Notes under the pieces: model-generated
Databases searched by the model: none
What the model saw: the letters and a program-made list of their open reading frames with translations, nothing else
Told to the model about the DNA's origin: nothing
Shown here: in pieces, positions 59,473 through 64,000 of the stretch
Layout of the letters: the number at the start of each line of letters is the position of its first letter
Numbering within the stretch: the stretch's first letter is position 1
Program-made: the position numbers and the translations under genes
Assembly (NCBI RefSeq): GCF_000142905.1
Contig: NW_013657674.1
Coordinates: forward strand, 473,472 to 537,471
Source: Thecamonas trahens ATCC 50062
Lineage: Eukaryota; Apusozoa; Apusomonadida; Apusomonadidae
Reading direction: 5' to 3'
DNA: 64,000 bases

Positions 59473-60015
59473 GTCGCCGAGCCTGCCGCCGAGTCTGCCG
59501 CCGCGGCCGACGCCGACGCTGCCGACGCCTCGCTCGACGCGCTGACCAAGGCGTACAAGGACCTTGGCGCCGCCGCCAAGTACATCCACCAGCGCTACCG
59601 CGAGGTCAAGGATGGCGTTGCCGACAACGCCACGGCCAAGAACATCTGGGCCGACAACTCGGACCCCATCAAGCACTCGGCCAAGGCCGCCAAGGCCGTC
59701 GCCGGCCACCGCGACGAGCCCATCGACTTTGGCTCGGCGCCCTTTGCAGACAAGACCCTCGAGGTGACCAAGGCCGCCAAGGAATGGGCAGAGTCGGTGC
59801 GCAAGATTTACTCGCAGGCCGGCGACCATGCCTCGGCCCTCAAGGCCGGGGCGAAGGCCCTTCACTCGTCCGCCCGCAAGCTCGGTAGCGCTGCCGCCGA
59901 CTTTAACGCCTCGGACGCCGCCTCGGTCGAGCTCGTCACCACCCATGCCAACGCCGTTGCCGCCAACCTCAAGACCCTCATGGACGCCGAAGCCGACTGG
60001 CTCCTCTCCATGTAA
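59473..60015 (+). CDS. Helical Ala/Lys-rich protein, C-terminal 180 residues (5' end lost in gap)
   Basis: Open from GTC at 59473 to TAA at 60013-60015. The first residues are Ala/Glu/Asp-rich (VAEPAAESAAAADADAAD). A predicted helical bundle follows: LDALTKAYKDLGAAAKYIHQ, PIKHSAKAAKAV, KTLEVTKAAKEWAESVRKIY and ASVELVTTHANAVAANLKTL, ending ADWLLSM. A TGA precedes in frame at 59470-59472 at the very edge of the gap, where base quality may be low. Pieces resemble the N-terminal CAP/Srv2 helical fold (AKEWAESVRKIYSQ... like the VKDWxxxL region), and a cyclase-associated-protein-like identity is possible but unproven. It may be the end of the gene at 58251. Confidence 0.5.
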   Translation, partial: VAEPAAESAAAADADAADASLDALTKAYKDLGAAAKYIHQRYREVKDGVADNATAKNIWADNSDPIKHSAKAAKAVAGHRDEPIDFGSAPFADKTLEVTKAAKEWAESVRKIYSQAGDHASALKAGAKALHSSARKLGSAAADFNASDAASVELVTTHANAVAANLKTLMDAEADWLLSM

Positions 60016-60097
60016 CCACCTTCCTGTGTGTAAACACCGTACTTGAGCCTGCTCTGCCAGCAGCCGCTCCTCCTCAGCATCTGTCTCTGCCTCCCGC

Positions 60098-61483
60098 ATG
60101 GCCGACGTCCACGTTGTCCTCACCGGTGCTCGCCGTTGTGAGCAGCAGCTTGCTGGACACGATGGCATTCTCCAAGGTGAGATAGTGGTGGACAACAAGG
60201 CCGTGCAAGTTATTGCCAAGCCGCTCCATGCCCGCGAGGCCGCGTTCTATGCTCATCTCACGGGCCCATCTCCTCCGGCCGACCTTGCTCGCTTTGTCCC
60301 GGACTGCTTTGCCGCCGGCCCGGTGACGGTCGCCATGGCCAGCGGTGAGACGACGACAACCGAGCTGCTCGTCGTGGCTGACCTCCGCGGCGAGCTGGGC
60401 GGCCGGTATGCGCTTGCTGATTGCAAACTCGGCTTTCGTGAAGCAGCGCCGTTGGCCGTAACCTCGGCCGAGAAGACCGCCATCCAGACAGCCAAAGCGC
60501 TTGGCACCACATCGGCGACGCTGGGCGTTCGCCTGCTCGGCCTGCACGCTCCGCGACTCGACGGCTCGTGGGTCACTCGCGACAAGGCGTACGGAAGGTC
60601 GCTCGACTCGCCGGCAAGCTTGTCGGCCGCACTCGCCGGCGATCTGCTCGGCTCGGCGTCGGCGGGGCAGCTGAAGCAGATTCGGAGCCGGATTGGCGAT
60701 CTCCGGGATGCACTTGCCTCCACACACTCGGTCAAGCTCTTCTCAGCCTCAATCCTCATCGGGTATGCGCCTGGCGGCTGCGCCGATGACGTCACCGTCG
60801 CGTTGGTCGACTTTGCCAACTCACTCTGTGGCGTCACTGCCGACGACAGCTCGCTCGGCGTCGACCATGACTCGGTTGACGCGCTCGGCGCCGTTCTCGA
60901 CACCATTGACGCGGCACGGCACGGGTACACCATCGGGCGGGCACCTGTAGATGCCGATGCCGCCGCGCTGGCTGCCCTCGTCAATGACGTCTACGTGGTC
61001 GCCGAGCGCGGGCTGTGGCAGCAAGGTTTCCAGCGGACCACCGCTGTCGAGATAGAGGGTCTCATCCGTGGCGACAAGCCAGAGACCCAGGTACTGATGG
61101 CGGTAGGAAATGCGAGCGCACGGCCGATTCTCGGCATTATCGCTGTCTCGCGAGTCGACTATGATGGCGACAGAGTCGGCGAGTTTGGTATGCTCGCGGT
61201 GGCGCCGGCGGCGCGGTCGGCCGGTCTCGGGCGCGCGCTCATTGACGCCGCCGAAGCTCATGCTGCGGCCACCTGGGGTGTCAGCACCATGATGCTCGAG
61301 CTGCTCACTCCGCGCAACTTTGTCATGCCTGACAAGGTCAAGCTAACCAAGTGGTACACGGCGCTCGGATATACGCCGTGTGCGCCAATGCCGTTTGAGG
61401 ACAAGCTCCCGCAGCTGGTTCCGTTCCTCGACACGGAAGTCGACTTTACCGTCTTTCTCAAGCAGCTGAGCGGAGAGACATGA
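60098..61483 (+). CDS. Inositol polyphosphate kinase fused to a GNAT acetyltransferase (461 aa)
   Basis: ATG at 60098. Residues 10-275 follow the inositol polyphosphate kinase (IPMK/IP6K) plan: KPLHAREAAFYAHL, RFVPDCFA, ELLVVADL, the hallmark DxKxG at residues 108-112 (ALADCKLGFR), GVRLLGLHAPR, KAYGRSL, and the metal-binding Asp in VALVDFANS (Asp238). Residues 277-435 are a GNAT fold: YTIGRAPVDADAAALAALVN, GIIAVSRVDY, and the acetyl-CoA loop GMLAVAPAARSAGLGRALID, closing with KLTKWYTALGYTPC. One reading frame spans both with no break. The kinase part would phosphorylate inositol phosphates; the acetyl acceptor is unknown. I know of no such fusion. Confidence is high for both domains. Confidence 0.85.
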   Translation: MADVHVVLTGARRCEQQLAGHDGILQGEIVVDNKAVQVIAKPLHAREAAFYAHLTGPSPPADLARFVPDCFAAGPVTVAMASGETTTTELLVVADLRGELGGRYALADCKLGFREAAPLAVTSAEKTAIQTAKALGTTSATLGVRLLGLHAPRLDGSWVTRDKAYGRSLDSPASLSAALAGDLLGSASAGQLKQIRSRIGDLRDALASTHSVKLFSASILIGYAPGGCADDVTVALVDFANSLCGVTADDSSLGVDHDSVDALGAVLDTIDAARHGYTIGRAPVDADAAALAALVNDVYVVAERGLWQQGFQRTTAVEIEGLIRGDKPETQVLMAVGNASARPILGIIAVSRVDYDGDRVGEFGMLAVAPAARSAGLGRALIDAAEAHAAATWGVSTMMLELLTPRNFVMPDKVKLTKWYTALGYTPCAPMPFEDKLPQLVPFLDTEVDFTVFLKQLSGET

Positions 61484-61517
61484 CTTGAGGCAGCGTTGCT
61501 TCCGAGTGTCGGGGGCA

Positions 61518-62462
61518 TTATGCTGGTGGTGGACTAAACCGATGGCAGAGGGCGGCGGCAAGACCGGCGCCGTCGCCGCGATGGCTCTCGGCGAGCGGCC
61601 CGAGGCTGTCTCTGAGCTCGAGATTGAACTCGCCCGCCACAGCATGTACCAGCGCAGACCGCAGCGCGTCCTTCAGCGGACGACCAGCAGCGGCAACGGC
61701 AGCCGTAGCGGCAGGCTCTGCAGCGACCAGATCGTCGAGTGAAGCGACGGCGAGTCCAGGGTCGTTGATGCCACACGGGACGATGGCGCCGAATGCGTTG
61801 TCAAGCTGGCCGTCTGAGTTGTCGACGTTGAGCGCAAAGCCGTGCATCGAGACGTGTTTTGAGAATGAGACGCCAATGGCAGCAATCTTGCGACCGCCGA
61901 CCCAGACGCCCGGATGATCGGCGTTGCGCCCGGCCACGATGCCAGTCACCGAGGCGGTGGCGTCCATAACCACTTGCTCGAGCGCATGCATGAAGCACTT
62001 GGCCGAGCCGCCGTGCTGGCGGAGATCGACCAGCAGGTAGCCCACTAGCTGACCGGGACCATGGTAGGTGATCTGGCCACCACGGCGGATGCGGACCACA
62101 TTCGCCGGCTTACCCGTCGCCGCCGCCACCATCTCTTCCGAGAGCTCAGTCTTCCGTGATCGGACGCCAAGGGTGTAGACCGGGCTATGCTCGAGCAGCA
62201 GCATCTTGCCCATCTCACCACGCCATACCGCGGCACGCATCGCATCTTGCACCGCCAGCGTTGGCTCATACGGCATCGGCGTCTGGCCATCGATCGCAAA
62301 CAGCTCGCCGACCATCGTCTCTTGCGCCCGACACGGCCGCAAGCTTCGCCCACAGGCCAACCCGCCACTCGCCAGCCCAGACACGGCCCGCCCACTTGCC
62401 GCCCACCTCCATCCTCCGCCCACCATACATGGTGTAACCATCCGCCGTACACTCCTCAGCAT
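61518..62462 (-). CDS. LIPT2: Octanoyltransferase LipB/LIPT2, mitochondrial (314 aa)
   Basis: ATG at 62462 begins an Arg-rich leader (MLRSVRRMVTPCMVGGGWRW) suited to mitochondrial import. The LipB core follows: EHSPVYTLGVRS, RRGGQITYHGPGQLVGYLLV, the catalytic Lys192 in GRKIAAIGVSF and the catalytic Cys230 in AIVPCGINDPGLAVASL. LipB moves octanoyl from acyl carrier protein to lipoyl domains, the first step of lipoate synthesis. The end has an Ala-rich tail. Single exon. It is divergent from a small reading frame whose ATG lies 6 bp away. Confidence 0.93.
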   Translation of the reverse strand: MLRSVRRMVTPCMVGGGWRWAASGRAVSGLASGGLACGRSLRPCRAQETMVGELFAIDGQTPMPYEPTLAVQDAMRAAVWRGEMGKMLLLEHSPVYTLGVRSRKTELSEEMVAAATGKPANVVRIRRGGQITYHGPGQLVGYLLVDLRQHGGSAKCFMHALEQVVMDATASVTGIVAGRNADHPGVWVGGRKIAAIGVSFSKHVSMHGFALNVDNSDGQLDNAFGAIVPCGINDPGLAVASLDDLVAAEPAATAAVAAAGRPLKDALRSALVHAVAGEFNLELRDSLGPLAESHRGDGAGLAAALCHRFSPPPA

Positions 62463-62468
62463 GGGTGG

Positions 62469-62605
62469 ATGACTGGTTCGAGTGGTGTGTCAGCGCCACC
62501 CGAGGCAGAGGCCGAGGCTGACGACGTCGCCACTGAACTTGAGCACTTTGAGCGCTTCGTTCGGTTGCGATCCGCAGACAACGATGACCGAGGCGGATTC
62601 AGGTG
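62469..62605 (+). CDS. Small reading frame or first exon of an unresolved gene
   Basis: ATG at 62469 opens MTGSSGVSAPPEAEAEADDV then ATELEHFERFVRLRSADN, an acidic helix, and stops 45 codons later at a TGA. GGTGATC followed by a C10 run begins there, so the TGA may lie in an intron with donor GTGATC at about 62601. A plausible second piece is the frame around 62664-62760 (PAIDLLISCDGIGKLHSLST), but the phase does not join without one missing base. It could be a short real protein, an exon, or an upstream ORF. Function unknown. Confidence 0.4.
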
Positions 62606-62761
62606 ATCCCCCCCCCCCCCCTCACACATTCTCCCCTCTGGCCCATCTCCAACCCGGCATCAGCAGCCCGATCGAACCCCGCTGCCGGCTATCGACCTGC
62701 TCATCAGCTGCGACGGTATCGGCAAGTTGCACAGCCTATCTACCATCAACCCAGAACCCGG

Positions 62762-62812
62762 GCATCGATCGATGGATCGATGGATCGATGGATCGATGGA
62801 TCGATGGGATGC
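62762..62812. repeat. GATCGATG microsatellite
   Basis: Tandem GATCGATG units, about six, between 62762 and 62812. Every unit contains the self-complementary GATC/ATCGAT, so the array can fold on itself. Confidence 0.88.
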
Positions 62813-62988
62813 TCTTGTCATACATGGCCTCCCTGCCAGCCCTCTCCCCTCTCCTCCTCTCCTCCCACGTCCGCCTTCTTCTCCCAAGCCCGCTTTGTGG
62901 CCGCCACCCGCCGCCACTTTAGGCGAGAGAGCGCGGTCGACAGCGACGACTCCACGAGGCCACACCTCACACTGGGCAACAAGCAGGA

Positions 62989-63402
62989 ATGGCGGATACG
63001 AGCAACAGCTATGATGCCAAGTGCAAGCAGTGTGGGTGCATGCTGCTGGCGGCGGGCGACGGGAGTCTGACTCGGCTCGAGACGACCTTGCCCGATGCCG
63101 AGGCCGAGGACGGCGTGGTGGCGGTGGCGAACGGCGTTCGTCTGGATGATGTCATGGGCTTCTTCAACATCGGTGTCTCAAACACCCTCACACAAGCTCA
63201 CGGAGTTGATGACCATGATCCGCCTGTCTCTCGCTTCCTTGTCTGCCCGGACTGCCCCACTCCCGTCGCAAAGATCGTCGGCTTTATCGTCGCTGAGGCT
63301 GATCATGCCGCCAAGGGCTGCTGGATCTTTGAGGAGCGCATTGCTGGACCCTCGGCGGAGCCCACAGCCTCGGCCGAGTCCACAGCCTCGGCTGATCCCT
63401 AA
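62989..63402 (+). CDS. RABIF: Mss4/RABIF-like zinc-binding Rab chaperone (137 aa)
   Basis: ATG at 62989. Two CxxC knuckles bracket the fold: CKQCG near the N-terminus and CPDCPTPV later, as in Mss4. Between them is DDVMGFFNIGVSNTLTQ, matching the family's DMFIFENVGFTKDV, and RFLVCPDC follows as in FLVCADC. Mss4 binds nucleotide-free exocytic Rab GTPases and stabilises them. The last ~20 residues (SAEPTASAESTASADP) are a low-complexity tail. A short ordinary length and single exon support the call. Confidence 0.85.
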   Translation: MADTSNSYDAKCKQCGCMLLAAGDGSLTRLETTLPDAEAEDGVVAVANGVRLDDVMGFFNIGVSNTLTQAHGVDDHDPPVSRFLVCPDCPTPVAKIVGFIVAEADHAAKGCWIFEERIAGPSAEPTASAESTASADP

Positions 63403-63880
63403 GCTGCCGATCCATCGTCGTAGCCCTCTGGAAACAGCTGCTGTCGTGCAGAACTCTCTCGTGAGACTGCACACTCTCTGCCGTCCACATCAGCGCAGGC
63501 TGCGCAAGTCATCTCCTCTTGTAGTGCCACCCCAAACTCTGGCCGATCACATCTCCTTTTCCCCCATCTCCCATGCGACACTCTGCTCTGAACGCCGCCG
63601 GTTCGTCGCTGTTCGCCCTCCCCCCCTTTTTGCGGCGCGGCCTTTTTTTGTGCCATTCGCCGGCGAAACTCAGCCGATGCGACCGCGATACCTCTCCTCG
63701 CCCCTTTAGTGCGGGTCCGCTGTACACCACCACAGCCACACTCTTCACCCCCCTCCGCCCTTCCCCACATCTCCCCCTTAGCTACCCCCTCCCTCCCTCC
63801 CCCATTTTCTTGCGGGAAATTCCAACTTCCTGCTTGCTCTAGCCCACCTCCGAGTTGTCCGGTGTTCCGTCTGTAGTGTG
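63403..63880. other. Spacer, no gene seen
   Basis: About 480 bases. From 63540 it becomes pyrimidine-rich with C- and T-runs, as in leaders and introns here, ending in TTGCTCTAG at 63842, a possible acceptor for the gene starting at 63881. No coding frame supported. Confidence 0.5.
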
Positions 63881-64000
63881 ATGGCAAGCCACCGCTTCAG
63901 TCGGCCGCCCTCGGTAGCGTCCGCTGGCGGCATGCCTGGCGGTGGACTTGGGCCGCAACGACGCCCAAGCCTTTCAAATACACCCCGTTCGTTCTCGGCA
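63881..64000 (+). CDS. Start of a gene running off the window (first 40 residues), unknown
   Basis: ATG at 63881 opens a frame that is still open at the window end, reading MASHRFSRPPSVASAGGMPG and then Gly/Pro/Arg/Ser-rich sequence. The basic Gly/Pro-rich start resembles the disordered N-termini of IFT74-type proteins, but that is far too little to name it. Confidence 0.4.
   Translation, partial: MASHRFSRPPSVASAGGMPGGGLGPQRRPSLSNTPRSFSA

Noticed and set aside
1-64000. tRNA, rRNA and CRISPR features
   Set aside because: No cloverleaf with T-loop GGTTCGAATCC-type sequence, no rRNA-like segment and no regularly spaced direct-repeat array was seen; only simple-sequence arrays are present.

Overview
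This is nuclear DNA from a free-living unicellular eukaryote. It has a high GC content and is densely packed with genes on both strands. Its signature genes (DNA polymerase alpha, ATR, FANCM, COP9 subunit 3, NDUFB7, mitochondrial ribosomal proteins, Mss4) are eukaryotic. Several (ITFG2, ENTR1, CCDC33, FANCM with its dead-nuclease tail) resemble animal-side lineages, so an apusomonad such as Thecamonas is my best guess. That is a judgement from gene flavour, not a search result. Introns are about 100-300 bp, C-rich on the sense strand, with donors of the type GTACGT, GTAAGT, GTATGT or GTAGGC. Several sit only 3-20 codons after the start ATG. Two runs of N (14792-14891 and 59283-59465) mark assembly gaps.

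Layout. 1-15 kb: the 3' end of POLA1, a giant coiled-coil protein, a METTL16-type RNA m6A methyltransferase and a CCDC33-like C2/coiled-coil protein. 15-23 kb: a small two-helix membrane protein, NDUFB7 of complex I, a secreted protein, a Lys/Ser/Arg-rich protein with a duplicated module, D-2-hydroxyglutarate dehydrogenase and a UBX protein. 23-40 kb: ITFG2, then FANCM (minus) and ATR (plus) head to head with start codons as little as 42 bp apart, then ENTR1. 40-50 kb: a UBE2D-like E2, a membrane-anchored cupin, ZNHIT1, COPS3, a START-like protein, a Pro/Ser-rich protein, and bL20m and mL53 head to head. 50-58 kb: cytosolic GluRS, a membrane PI-PLC and a protein built of five ~48-residue repeats, bracketed by two inverted copies of a decayed piggyBac-type element. 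58-64 kb: a coiled-coil protein, a gap, a partial helical protein, an inositol-polyphosphate-kinase/GNAT fusion, LIPT2, Mss4 and the start of another gene.

Functional links. FANCM and ATR both act at stalled replication forks and could share one short promoter. bL20m and mL53 both belong to the mitochondrial large ribosomal subunit and are also divergent. LIPT2, D2HGDH, NDUFB7 and the two ribosomal proteins form a mitochondrial theme. The E2, COPS3, UBX protein and ENTR1 touch ubiquitin or trafficking, but their proximity may be chance.

Six reading-frame breaks in otherwise well-conserved genes (CCDC33, ITFG2, FANCM twice, ATR, COPS3) can all be closed by one extra base in a run of four or five identical bases. 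They are most simply homopolymer under-calls in the assembly. Coordinates of spliced genes run from first to last coding base; exon limits are in the text.
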